From the NCBI GenBank assembly GCA_016906335.1, contig JADEYG010000004.1, positions 409,001 through 473,000 of the forward strand: 64,000 nt of DNA. Reading direction: 5' to 3'. The DNA comes from Novakomyces olei (Eukaryota; Ascomycota; Novakomycetes; Novakomycetales; Novakomycetaceae). The notes beneath the pieces are model-generated. The model was not told where the DNA came from. It searched no databases and was given only the letters and a program-made list of their open reading frames with translations. Within the stretch, counting starts at the first letter, position 1; every line of letters starts with the position of its first letter. Position numbers and translations under genes: made by a program. Below, one piece after another: positions 49,444 through 60,416 of this stretch.

Positions 49444-49999
49444 CTATCTTCCACCTCGTAAGGCGAGTACAAGGTGCAGCACGTTACCACCTTCTAGATG
49501 ATATTCCGCGGCAGGTTTATTGTCGGCCCTTGGAAGTTAGCATGAACAAATAGACTTGGCTTTCAAAACAAACAAAATAGAATACGATAATCTGGTATCG
49601 AATAAGAACAAAGAATGTGAAGCAAAACAAACATTAAAATTACAGAGATGAGCTTGAACAAAACAGATAATACCGTGAATAAATCAATTAATACTCGATT
49701 AAAATAGATAAATATCTCGATATATCAAGCACCAAAACTTTATAAATAAATTTGTCATACATTTGCTTGCCACCAAAAATAAGCCGTTGCTGTACGGGCG
49801 GGATTCCCTCTTTTTCCTCCACTTTCTCCTTGATTCGCGAAATGGGATCCGCCGGGTCGATATCAATTTCGATCTACACGTTTAAATCGAGAAAAAAGAG
49901 ACAACAAATCTATACCTCCTTCCCTGTAAGCGTCTAATTTCAGGTATTAGCGCCAATTTGTTTATTGCAATTATCGCTCACCTTTACTTTGATCAGCAT
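49444..49999 (-). CDS. NEDD8: NEDD8/Rub1 ubiquitin-like modifier
   Basis: Four exons, two of them only 18 nt: 49982..49999, 49916..49933, 49761..49873, 49444..49528; 77 aa. The spliced protein starts MLIKVKTLTGKEIEIDIDP, continues [20 protein letters not shown] and [15 protein letters not shown], and ends in [11 protein letters not shown]. Ala before LRGG (residue 72 position) and EEKEGIPP separate NEDD8 from ubiquitin, which has Arg there. NEDD8 is attached to cullins to activate SCF-type ligases. A single Arg follows the Gly-Gly, so a C-terminal hydrolase must remove one residue. Exon joins give an ungapped alignment to human NEDD8. No single exon exceeds 38 codons, so simple ORF scanning misses it. 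Confidence 0.95.
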
Positions 50000-50650
50000 A
50001 GCCTCGAATTGTGTCGTAATCACGACCGCCGTAATCCCCTTCATCCTCGAACCCTCTTATAACAGTCGTTTTACATGTAATTTCAAGTAACACAGCAGCT
50101 AAAGTATACCTGTATATAATAATTGTTTTGGCTAACCAATTTTCGGTCTGAAGCATTTTTTTCGTGTTTGATGCGCTGAGTAGCATCATTGATCTCACTT
50201 TTGATTGTTGTGTGGAGTCATCGAGATCCTCACAACTCAAAAGTGAGGTATTTTACAATGATGCTGGAAGCGAATATTTTCCGGTTCCACTCTTACCAAT
50301 TGTTATCCGTATACTTCTATGGGATTAAGAATCAAATGGCTTGGAACCTATAATGACTTGTCTCGTGCCTCCTTACAGGGCCGTGGCGAATAAGGCTGCT
50401 CTATATATCCTTGTGCACGTCACTGGTGCATGGGGTTCGCTTGAGCAGGACATGATACAAACTTTTGATACTGAACAGCGTTTAGCAGGTATTGCACTGT
50501 AGTTAATACTAGATAATAATCAATTTTTTCTCAAATTATTGGCGAATTATCCCATAATCAGTTATATCTCACAAGCAGATCTTTTTGGTGCTCATTTTCG
50601 TTCCCTCTGAGCTCGTCTCTGGACAGGAAGCTCTGCTATCTCGTCTACCG
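50000..50650. other. Region with unresolved coding potential
   Basis: On the plus strand 50389-50490 reads AVANKAALYILVHVTGAWG, then SLEQDMIQTFDTEQRLA. It can be spliced to DLFGAHFRSL and a stop near 50610, but no good start exon was found. On the minus strand a 45-codon reading starts MSCEDLDDSTQQSKVRS (50240 down). Neither is recognised; one of them may be a real gene. Confidence 0.3.
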
Positions 50651-50655
50651 AGTTT

Positions 50656-50741
50656 TTATTTTTATTTTATTTTATTTTATTTTATTTTATTTTATTTTAT
50701 TTTATTTTATTTTATTTTATTTTATTTTATTTTATTTTATA
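50656..50741. repeat. (TTTTA)n pentanucleotide repeat
   Basis: About 17 copies of TTTTA about 80 bp upstream of the small membrane-protein gene. Confidence 0.95.
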
Positions 50742-50821
50742 CTTTACAAGCCTAAATATCAAATATTACATTCACTGTGGCAATATAAATCCAGTCGGTT
50801 CGCTCAATAACATAGAGCGAA

Positions 50822-51052
50822 ATGGCGATTCAAAGCACTTTTGAGTTTGTTGTCTTTGTGGCGATTCCATTTACGGCACTTTTGGTCGTGTTTATTGTAT
50901 GGGTGACTTTGCAACTACAAGCACGGGAAAGTGAAACTCAATCACGCCGTCGCGCTGCTCCTCAGCCAGGCAGAGTACCTCGGTTTGCAAGCGGTGCCTA
51001 TGGCCAAGATCGGTATGAGGGCGATACGATTGAGATGGAGACGTTTCGGTAG
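50822..51052 (+). CDS. Small single-pass membrane protein, unknown
   Basis: Single exon, 76 aa. MAIQSTFEFVVFVAIPFTA leads into one strong membrane helix, LLVVFIVWVTLQLQ. A basic stretch (SRRRAAPQPGRVPR) and an acidic end (DRYEGDTIEMETFR) follow. The charge pattern suggests the N-terminus in the lumen and the tail in the cytosol. The length, an A-rich ATG context and the hydrophobic/polar partition make it plausible as a real gene, but I recognise no family. It might also be an exon of a larger gene. Confidence 0.5.
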   Translation: MAIQSTFEFVVFVAIPFTALLVVFIVWVTLQLQARESETQSRRRAAPQPGRVPRFASGAYGQDRYEGDTIEMETFR

Positions 51053-51774
51053 TCGAAGGCTTCCCTGTGGAGCTGTGATTCGGCGTGAAAGGCTGCGGTC
51101 GTGTTTTACCGCCCTTTTTTCTGTTTCAACAGCAAATGTCTATTGGAGAATCTGTGGGAAATAAAACGTGTTTTGATTAATCACAGCGCTCTGGCTTGTT
51201 GCGAAAATGTAGGTTTTTATCTCGACTCTTTATGCGCCAAGACTTGGGTTGGAGTCGGGCCAAACATTGTACTATTTGGACTGTTCAAGTACTTTACACT
51301 TTGCTTCAAGGCTGTTCAATTAAAAGGTCAAAAGATTATAGTGACATTTTGAAGACGACGCAAAGACTATAATAATTTGAGCATTCCGTTTACATTGACG
51401 GCTATTAAACTTGTGCCGTTAAACTTGTACCGTTAAACTTGTGGACATTGCTCCTCAGGATCACTTGTATAAGAGTCATCGCCCACCATTTGTCTATATA
51501 GATACAATAATCTCCAATTATAATTATAATATAATACTATATTCTGATGGCATTCGTATACGCACATGTAATAAAAAGCTCGCTTTATTAATTAATTAAT
51601 TAATTAATTAAGTGGCAGATTCACGTTGGTGAAATAAACCAATGTCGCTCACACAAACGATGAGCACACGTGTGTGACTAAAAGGCTGACGTTCCGGCGC
51701 CTTTACGCTTCAAATGCACCGACAATAAACTTTGGATCAGATCGACTTGGTGAGTATTGTTAGTGCTCGAAAGA
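51053..51774. other. Intergenic, with (TTAA)n run
   Basis: 720 bp with no gene. A short (ATTA)n run lies at 51588-51611, and TTAAACTTGTGCCG / TTAAACTTGTACCG form a 16-nt direct repeat near 51406-51440. Confidence 0.5.
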
Positions 51775-54660
51775 ATGGCAGAATTTGCGCAGACGATCGC
51801 GACACGGCTCAGTGTGTTTGCCGAAAATGCGCGAGAGATCGCTCTCGAAGGCGCTCACGGCCGTCAGGCAAATACGGCCGCGCTTGAGCGGATGCTCGAG
51901 TCTCGCTCAGAGCGCGAGCGTATGGAGGGTCTTCGTAGTATCGTTTCGGTAAGCTTAACCTCTACAACTTATTTGCTGTTTCTAGTGCTGCTCGATTACC
52001 ACCAAGCACAGTCTCCGAATAAGCATGGATGGCTCTACTAAATAAAAGCAATACACTAATGTTAGATGATGGCAAAAGGGACAGACATGTCGCAGTATTT
52101 TGCGTCTGTTGTGAAAAACGTGGCTACTCCCTCGATCGAAATGCGAAAGCTTGTATATATCTATTTGGCGGCCTATTCTGAATCAGACCCCGATATGGCT
52201 CTTATGACTGTAAACACTTTCCAAAAGGCTTTGAGCGACAAAAATCAGATTGTACGTGCTTTTGCGATTCGCGTAATGAGCAGCCTGCGTGTACCTGCGA
52301 TCTCTGGTATCGTAGTACTGGGCGTTAAAAAGTGTCTGGCCGACTTGAGCCCATTTGTACGGCAAGCCAGTGTTGTTGCTATACCAAAATGCTGGAGACT
52401 CGATGCCTCTCACGTGGACCAGTTGTTGGATCTTTTGAGCATTGCCCTCACTGATCGCTCACCAATTGTTATTTCTTCTGCTATTGCGGTTTTTACGGAG
52501 ATATGCCCGGACAGATATGATATGATCCATCCTCATTACCGACGATTTTGTCAAATGCTGCTTGATTTTGATGACTGGGGCCAGTGCAGGTTCATGACCT
52601 TGATGCTGTCTTATTGCCGGAAATGTTTCCCGAATCCAGGCGATTCTGTTATTGAGAACGATAAAGCGAAACGGCGATCGGGCCGACGACGTCATACTGG
52701 TTCTGCTTTTTATAGCGATGAGGAAAGCGACGAAGAGGTTCAGGAAACGGCCACCGATCCTGATCATGAATTTTTGCTGAATGTGGCCCGGGTTTTACTG
52801 CATTCACGTAGCTCTTGTGTACGTTTTGATATAAGAAAATATATTTGGAAATGGTGTAAAATTGAACACCAATCAAATCAAAAGCAAACCAAATCAAAGT
52901 CAAAATCTTAATTTAGTTTCAAAACCGTTTTTCGTTTTTGCTAATATCAAGGTTGTACTGGCTGCTGTTGCTTTGTTTTATCATACCGCCCCGTCTGCAG
53001 ATCTTGCTGTAGTAGCTGACCCGCTAATGGCGCAGTTGGCTTTGTCCAGTGGCGAGGAGCTTATCGTATTACAGCACATTGCTGTAATTAGTCTGCATTA
53101 TCCAAATTTATTTGCTCCATTTTATAATGAATTTTTTGTTGTTCCTGAAGACGAGCGGGATATCTGGTCTTTGAAATTGGAAATTCTCGGCCTCATTGTG
53201 AACGGGGAAAATGTCGAAGCTATAATCACCGAATTGTGGTATCTTTCAAAATTACAGTTTGAACGAGGACTTGCTGGTGCTGCTGTAAATGCAATTGGCG
53301 TCACTGCTGCAGCAGTACCGGCCGTAAGTGAGCGCTGCATGGCCGGCCTTTTAGATAATATCAAAAAAGGCAATGGTAGGAGAGTTATTTATTTATTCAG
53401 TTTTTTTTTGTTTATGCTATTGGCTAAAGAGTAAAAGGCGTGGTTAAAGAATCTTCTGATGTATTGCGCCGACTACTCCAAACATCACCGGAACAAAATG
53501 TAACGATAATGACGGAAATCGTACGTATTTTAGATCAAATTAAAGTACCTGGAGCGAGGGCGAATGCAATTTGGATTGTAGCAGAAAATATTCCGCTTTT
53601 ATCCGTCTATGCGCCAGATGTTTTGCGATTGTGCGCAAAGTCTTTTGCTTCGGAAACGGACTCTGTAAAATTTGCTATAATTGAATTAGCAAGCAAGATG
53701 CAGCTTTTAAATGCTCTGCACATGATAACAGCGGCTAATACTCCAAATGATAATGCCAACAGTGGAGAGCATAGTACAAAAATAGACGAAGCAAATCAGC
53801 AGAACAGTGCAAAGGTCTCCTCGGCACGGTTTGGATTTGGTACAGAGCTTGAAAATGGGTTTGTAGATCAGAATACCAGCGGATATAAGGCAGAAAAAGA
53901 GCAGGAAAAAGGAAACCGTGAAGACGGCGGAGATGAGGGGCCAAACCAAGAGTGGCAAGAAGATGAAAAAGTACGAGAAAGAGAAAGAGAAGAAAAAGAA
54001 AATAAAGAAAACGAAAGAGGTGGTAGGCCAACATTGCAACCCTCTGAAATAATTCCGCTGCTTTTTGCGTACATTATCGAAATGGCGCGTTACGATGTGT
54101 CATTTAGTGTTCGCGATAGAGCGAGCTTTTATGCTCAGTTATTGAAAACACCGGAGCTAGAGCTGACGAGGAATATTGTACTTGTCCCAAAACCTGCTTC
54201 ACAGCAATGGGGGACCATTGCACAGACGAGGGCATCTTTTACATTTAACACTACTGCTCTAGTTGTAGGCCGCGCTCTTCCAGGGTACAAGTCTCTCCCT
54301 GACTGGGCGACAGAGGCTGAACGGCCTCCGTCTGATGTGCGGGATACGGGCCGAGCGCCTGAGCTTGAAAGGGAGGAGTCCCTTGCCTCTGAGAGTACAA
54401 TGGCGGGGCCTTTTGGACAGAGCGGAAGCAGGGCCGATAGTCCCGGCGACGTTGCTCAGCGTGAACTTGCTCAGCAGCCAAGAGGCCATGTCGGGCTACA
54501 GAGCCTTGATGACTTTTTCAATTCTGCTTCTGAGGAAGAAATCGAGGAGGAAGAAAGGCGGACAGATGAAGCGGTACACTCTGTCGGATCTGCGACTGAG
54601 AGCGAGTATGAAATAGAGTACGTTACGGAAACCGAGTCGGAGGAGGATGAGAATGTATGA
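51775..54660 (+). CDS. AP-3 adaptor complex beta subunit (APL6/AP3B)
   Basis: Four exons: 51775..51948, 52066..52818, 52952..53375, 53438..54660; 857 aa. The adaptin trunk is a HEAT-like solenoid: ALERMLESRSERERMEGLR, MSQYFASVVKNVATPSIEMRKLVYIYLAAY, QIVRAFAIRVMSSLRVPAI, CLADLSPFVRQASVVAIPKC. HYRRFCQMLLDFDDWGQ is AP-3 beta-like. A basic/acidic insert (RRSGRRRHTGSAFYSDEESDEE) is the family's phospho-rich loop. The hinge at about 54000 is an E/K-rich run, and the protein ends in GLQSLDDFF plus an acidic tail with no appendage domain. AP-3 carries cargo such as alkaline phosphatase directly from Golgi to vacuole, handing off to HOPS (see VPS11). Confidence 0.9.
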
Positions 54661-54989
54661 AATCGATATTTATGTGGTACATTCATATTCAACACATCTT
54701 TAATTAAATACAATTTTCATCTTTAACCAAGTGCTCGATTCTAACTAATAACGCATACTGAAATCAGGACAATTTTATTCGACAGTAGATTGGTATTTAC
54801 AGGGTATGTTGTGACAAAAATACGCAACACAAACAAGCTACTAGAGCCAACAGCTAAAGTAGATAAAATCTAGAAATAAAAGAGGTAAAAATCTAAAAAT
54901 ACATACAAGGTAGACAGTCTTAACCACCTCCTTCACCGTCCTCATACATTTGCCGCTACAGCAGCCAACCCAATCGCTCACCGAGTCGC
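54661..54989. other. Convergent spacer between AP-3 beta and MFS genes
   Basis: 330 bp, AT-rich, no feature of note. Confidence 0.5.
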
Positions 54990-57117
54990 TCAAGTACGAT
55001 TCGGCTCTTGTGGAGAATCGCTCGTTTGCCGCTCAACAATATCTTGTCGTTTCACATCACAGTCTTCTATAAGGCCCATCTCGTGTGAGCCAGTAGCGTC
55101 TCCGTCGCTATCTGCATTGTCCCCCAGAGTGTTTAGGGAGTAGATGTCGTTTCCTCCTCTTTCCAAGTCTGCATTGCCCTTTACACGATTATCCATTTCG
55201 TAATTATCTTTATGAATATCATTTTCGTTATTGTTATTTTCGTGATTGTCATTTTTGTGATTGTCATTTTCGCGATTGTTGTTGCCAGTATTCGCCTTCT
55301 TCACCTTATCGTCGTCACTCTTGAGCTCAACGTGGCGGACGAGCAAGCTAAGGAGGAAGCACACACCGGCAATGGGAACGTACATTATAAAGACGATATG
55401 CAGCACATTCCCGTACCCCTGTGCGACGATATCGGCCTCGTGAGGCGAAAGGTCCTGCAGGACAGCGGAGCTGACACCATTGTCAATAACAATCTGTATA
55501 GTCTCCTTTGACAGGCCTAAATCCTGCAGCTGTTGAGGGATCAGATTGTTTACAATGGACCCGCACACGACAAGGCCAAAAGCGCCGCCCATAGTCCGAC
55601 TAAACGTACGGAACCCAGTAACAACTGCTCTGTCTTTGGCTGGAGAATTTGCCTGGGCTGCCACGAGGGTTGTCTGGAACGTGGCTCCTATCCCGAGTCC
55701 CTGTATGACGAGGAAGGCAGCAATCCTTGCCAGACTCTGTGGATCATCGACAAAAGTTGTCTGCAGCCCGAGCCCGATTATCCATAGGGCATAGCCCGCC
55801 TGGAACACGGGGTTGTACCTGCCAAATTTCGTTACTAGGAACCCAGCGGCAGTGGAGGCCACTGTCTGGCACACTATAAGAGGCAGCAAGAGTACTCCAG
55901 CCCGGACAGGTGACGTGTGCAGTACCGACTGGTAGTAGACAGGCAAGTAGTACAGCTGTGCATAGTAAATGACGCCAGTCAGCAGTGTCTGGGCGTAGAC
56001 AGAGACGACGGACGTGTTGCGGAAGAGCCGGAGAGGCACTATAGGCAAAACTGCCCACCGCCACTCCCAAACGATAAAGGCGGCAAACAGTGTGACCGAC
56101 AGCACCAGCAAAACGATAACAATGGCCGAGTCCCAGGCGTAAGTATTGCCGCCGGCTGATATGGGGATGAGTAGGAAAATAGTGGCTGCCAGCACGAGAA
56201 AACTGCCTACGAAATCGACTTTTGCTACTTTACGCTTGATGCCACCAGAGACGGGTTGGATGGGCAGCAGGAATATGATAATAACGATAGAGACGACGGT
56301 AATGGGCACTGTAAACCAAAACACCCATTTCCAAGAGACGCTCTGGGCAAAAGCACCGCCTACCAGCGGACCCAGGCCACTGGCCAGTCCTACAGCCGAG
56401 CCTAAAAGGCCCTGGTAGCGGCCACGCTCGCGCAGGCTTACAACATCGCTGAATATAATCATAACTAGCGTATTTATGCCCGCGCCTCCCGCCCCAGCGA
56501 TGCCACGGAATACGGCTATAGTGCCAAGGGAAGTGGCAAACCCACACAGCAGATTGCCCAGGGCAAAAATGGCCAGGGCCGCACACAGGCAGGATTTGCG
56601 GCCAAATATATCGCTGATACGGCCATAGAGCGGTTGAAAGGCAGTAGTAGAAATGAGGAAGGATGTGCCTATCCAGTTGCTCTGCTTGTTGATATTGAGA
56701 TCTTGGCTGATGATGGGGATTGCCGTGGACACGCTCGTCTGGTCGAGAAAGGCAAGGAACAGCGCCAGCTGCATACCGAAAAATACAAGCAATAGTTTTT
56801 TCAACGGCAGCCTGTAGCTTTGATCTGTCGCGATTAATAAATAAGCGAAAATAGGAGTATAAGAGGAATGAAAAAGGAGCAGAAGGGCAGAAGAGCAGAA
56901 GAGTAGAAGAGCAGAAGAGGAATAGAAGAGAAAGAGACAAAATTCTGGAAAAGTAGGAGCAAAAAAAAAGGCGTCAAGAGACGAGTATGTATATCTCGAT
57001 CAAATTACCCTGCAAACTCGAGCGCGTCCTGTGCATGTCGACAGGCGCCTGCGACGCGCCGCCAACGGCCGTCTCGCGACGGCTCAGTCTTTCCTGCTCT
57101 TCATTCGGGTGCGACAT
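54990..57117 (-). CDS. MFS drug/H+ antiporter, DHA2 (14-helix) type
   Basis: Two exons: 57009..57117 and 54990..56824; 647 aa. Exon 1 (MSHPNEEQERLSRRE) gives the cytosolic N-terminus and joins to YRLPLKKLLLVFFGMQLALF. LAFLDQTSVSTAIPII is the DHA2 helix-1 signature, GRISDIFGRKSC is motif A, and GLGPLVGGAF is the antiporter motif C. Fourteen hydrophobic segments are seen. The fold and motifs match fungal multidrug/toxin exporters; the substrate cannot be read. The C-terminal tail is unusual: a 15-nt repeat encodes ENDNHKNDNHENNNNEND (55205-55275). It stands alone without a biosynthetic cluster. Starting at the TTG in exon 2 would lose the normal N-terminus. Confidence 0.88.
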
Positions 57118-57698
57118 AAAGCGCTGGTTCAAACCGATCCATAGGCGGACGACCGAATCTGCTGTGACTTGGATAGTCTTGCCGAATCTCCTCTCTTTTC
57201 TGCGCCTTATTTATTCGTGGCAATGACACACCGAACCGTGCACTTGGCACATTTGCACTAAAGAGGTACAATTTGCCGGGCTGAATTGGGTAATGGTAGG
57301 CGATTATTGCGGGCGGTAGGATTTATGTGATTATTGCAAAAGAGCTCGTATAGCCCACGACAGATGTAATGTACTCGTGTAGATTACTTGAGCGTGGGCG
57401 AAGATCTGATATCGCTGCGTGCTTTATCTACATCTATAATATTACTCACTTATTCCATAATAATATTAGAATAAGGGATAGTGTGCTGATGATAGTCGCT
57501 CCTGGATAAGGAACTAGGCTCGCTACAATATATATGGCACTGAAATAGGTAAAAATTCCAATAGGTTTATTATGCTGGCAGTCAGTGGACGGGTTGGCCC
57601 GCCCACTGTCAAGGAAAGGGTACTGGAATGATTTGGTTAAGATATACATACAATGCTAAATGCCTGCTTCAAGCTTTCGGCCAGAGCCGTCCGTCTAT
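57118..57698. other. Spacer, no gene seen
   Basis: 580 bp between the MFS start and the RhoGDI stop. Nothing recognisable. Confidence 0.5.
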
Positions 57699-58439
57699 TT
57701 AAGCCTTTTTCCCAATTTCAAGTTGCCAAGTGAAATCGAGATGCGTAGTGTTGTCGTCGTCGACGAATTTAGAGCGCACATCATACTTGCCTCTTGCCAG
57801 CATTCCTTTCGGAGCCTCTTCCCATGAAACTGACACCCGTGTTTAGTAGAGGATTTAACAGGTACATTTAAACATACACTTTTTCTCATACGGCTCAGGC
57901 CGCGGAGCATAACTGCCAAACATCTCGTCGCTCTTGTCGACTGTGAACAGGTTGCGCTTGACCAACTGCAAGTACCGCAGTCCAGACACGACGTCGTTAA
58001 AGACTCTAAATTTGGCTTTCATCCGGTACGTTATTCCCTCTGGAATTACAAACGGCTCTTTTCGAAGCTTCTCCATTGCGCCTTGCATGTCAGGAATCAC
58101 AGACGGAAGGAATACAAGATGATAAAAGCTGGAGCAGGAACTGCAAGTACACTGCAACGAGGCCTATACGCTTTTGCATAGAAACATCAACCTACCATCA
58201 GCAGTTAAATCAAACACAATATCCGGCCGGCCGTCAATTTCTAAGGCGAAACTTTCGACCTCTAATCGAGCAGCACCAGTCGCAGGGACGGCAGCCTTGT
58301 CTGCCGTAATCCCGAGTGACTCTTTCCAGCGCCGTAAAGACTCGTCCCCAGCGTCCAATGACGCGTACTCCTCGAGAGTTTTTCTCTCGCCAGGCGTGTA
58401 GCCCTCCGTTTTCTCCGCCTGTAGCTCGTCCTGCTCCAT
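57699..58439 (-). CDS. RDI1: Rho GDP-dissociation inhibitor (RDI1)
   Basis: Three exons: 58196..58439, 57878..58081, 57699..57829; 192 aa. The N-terminal arm GYTPGERKTLEEYASLDAGDESLRRWK binds the switch regions of Rho proteins. The beta-sandwich follows: FVIPEGITYRMKAKFRVFNDVVSGLRYLQLVKR, VDKSDEMFGSYAPR, SWEEAPKGMLARGKY and a final DFTWQLEIGKKA strand. RhoGDI extracts prenylated Rho GTPases from membranes and keeps them GDP-bound. The CAAX-ending Rho at 2.2 kb is a likely client. A short three-residue ambiguity remains at the exon 2-3 junction (KKF/SWEE). Confidence 0.93.
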
Positions 58440-58963
58440 TCTACGCTTCGCGTCTTTACACGATGTAATGGCTTTATTACAGGAAATGCTATACCGACGC
58501 TACACTCCGTATAACCTTGGGCTTTGGCTTTTCGTTACTTGGAATTACCGCGCTGAAATAACAAAGGATTTCTTCTTTTTGTAGGTTATTGATAAAATTA
58601 ATTTTCAAGCAGATTTTACATAATCGCAGTGTTGGTAATAATCGTCAAATTATTCATACGCGCTACGGAAGACGAGAGGGTATAATACTGTGCAGTCTCA
58701 TAAATTATTATATTTGATCTATGCTTTCACAGAGAGCAATTCAATTTTCCTGTCTTTAGGCCGTAGCTTCCTGCCATTCTTATCTTGTGGCCATTACCCA
58801 GACTCATTTAGGCTAATTTTCATACGATAGTGTTTGACTTTTTTCAGTGCGCTCGCCCCAACACTAATCTATAAATACCCGGCTGTGCCTTTCTCCCTGT
58901 CTCCTCTAGCCAGCGCTTACGTCAGTCCAATGCGCATGATTTGGCCATCGTCGAGACGCTTCT
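58440..58963. other. Spacer with a possible 38-aa micro-ORF
   Basis: A plus-strand ATG at 58468 opens 38 codons (MALLQEMLYRRYTPYNLGLW and on) ending at 58584. It overlaps the likely 5' region of RhoGDI. It may be a very small membrane protein or chance; no family recognised. Confidence 0.35.
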
Positions 58964-59374
58964 CTACCAAGAAGCTTTTCTGACGGATCAGTCGAGTTAT
59001 TGTAAAAACACTTACTTGACACCGGGTAAAAGTCCTGCTAAAGCATTAAGTCTGAACGGAAACTGGAAGAGTCAGCTCAATTTCTACTTAACAAGTCGTT
59101 GTTTGCTTACTCTTGCCAACCGAAATTCACGAAACACGCCTCTCGCCCGGCCAGTCTCAACACACCGATTCTGTACCGCTGTTTTGCGTGTGGCAATTGG
59201 CATTGAATTGAGTTGAAGTTGTGCCTTCATCCGTACTCGCGGGGGGAGTGTAGTGTTCCGGATAATGTACCGTAGCGCTTGACGCTCGGGTTCATTTTCC
59301 GCGACCATGCGCCGCTTGTACATGTCCTTGAGGACACGCCAGCTCGTATTGCCGACGTAAATGTTGCGAGCCAT
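58964..59374 (-). CDS. Mitochondrial ribosomal protein uS14m (MRP2)
   Basis: Three exons: 59111..59374, 59016..59062 (47 nt), 58964..58979 (16 nt); 108 aa. MYKRRMVAENEPERQALRYI and NTTLPPRVRMKAQLQLNSMP match mitochondrial S14, with CVETGRARGVFREFRLAR. Exon 2 supplies FPFRLNALAGLLPGV and the 16-nt last exon KASW, the ending shared with bacterial and mitochondrial uS14. Without the two small exons the reading would end wrongly in VSKQRLVK. The intron between exons 2 and 3 is only 36 nt. The protein binds the head of the small mitoribosomal subunit. It lacks the zinc knuckle of cytosolic uS14, as expected. Confidence 0.94.
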
Positions 59375-59607
59375 GCTGAAGAGATCTGTTGAGTTATGAA
59401 TATATGAATTTTATGAATATGTGAATTTTATGAATTTATATTATGAGAATACTTGCTCCTCATATAGATTATTCAATCTTCATAATATGATAATATTTTT
59501 TAGAGTATTACGTATGGTCGACGATAATATATAAGCATAGATCAATAAATAGGTCAATAGTACAATTACAAAATTTTACTCTGCACCTCCGAAACAGAGG
59601 TACGGTC
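59375..59607. other. Divergent spacer of uS14m and TOM20
   Basis: A 233-bp AT-rich region between two nuclear genes for mitochondrial proteins; imperfect TATGAATTTTATGAATATGTGAA repeats at 59398-59440. Confidence 0.4.
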
Positions 59608-60416
59608 ATGGTTTCCGTACAACAAATAGTTGCCGCCACCGCTGTCTCCGGCCTCGCTCTGCTAGCAGGTATAATTTATATAAACTAATGGAATCATATT
59701 AACTCACGAGGCTATGCGGTGTATTTTGATTACAAGCGGCACCACGATGTCGAATTTCGCAAAGCTTTGAGTAATAAGTCGCTATTCGCGCTTGTATACT
59801 AAATGTGGCAGAGCGGGACAAGAAAAAGTTGGCAAAGGCGGAAAAAGCCGTTCAGCAAGCGGGAGCTCGTGCTCAAGAAGAGGCGATTGATACCGCTTGG
59901 AAATCTTTCCGGAACGAAGAATTGCCCAAGAAAGTCGAGAGCCGTGAAGCTTTCTTTATGCAAGAAGTGGCTAAAGGCGAATCGCTTATTCAGGAAGGTG
60001 AGCCGCTGAGCTAATACCTTTTTTTTCTTCACTCATGTTGGCTGTTTAGTCTTTATATTGTTTTATCCTCTGTATCCATTTCGTTTTATACAATATGTCA
60101 TCTTCTAGTACTGTTTTTATCTCTGTATTTCATCTTTCATGCTTGTTTTATTTATTATTTTTCTTTCCAATACTATTCAGCCATGCTATGGATATTTGTT
60201 TCTGGTTAATTATTGATTGAATAACACTAATGTCCAGGCGAGGATTACATTGTCGATTCGGCAGTCTCTTTCTATCGCGCATTGAGAATGTACCCCAGCC
60301 CGAACGAGCTCCTTCTCATCTATGAGAACACTTTACCTGCCGAGGTTAACCGTATAATCAAGAGCTTCCGTGAAAAGGACGCTAAAGCGGCCGCTGCCGC
60401 TGACGGTCCGGAATAA
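59608..60416 (+). CDS. TOM20: Mitochondrial import receptor TOM20
   Basis: Four exons: 59608..59668, 59711..59770, 59812..59997, 60238..60416; 161 aa. The N-terminal anchor helix IVAATAVSGLALLAGYAVYF is followed by the basic FDYKRHHDVEFRKAL. A Lys/Ala-rich linker leads to the receptor domain, REAFFMQEVAKGESLIQEGEDYIVDSAVSFYRALRMYPSPNELL, then an Ala/Asp tail. Tom20 sits in the outer membrane and binds amphipathic presequences, such as those predicted here for the PPRs and MTG2. Introns of 42 and 41 nt join the anchor to the linker. An unspliced reading from ATG 59803 would lack the membrane anchor. Confidence 0.95.
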
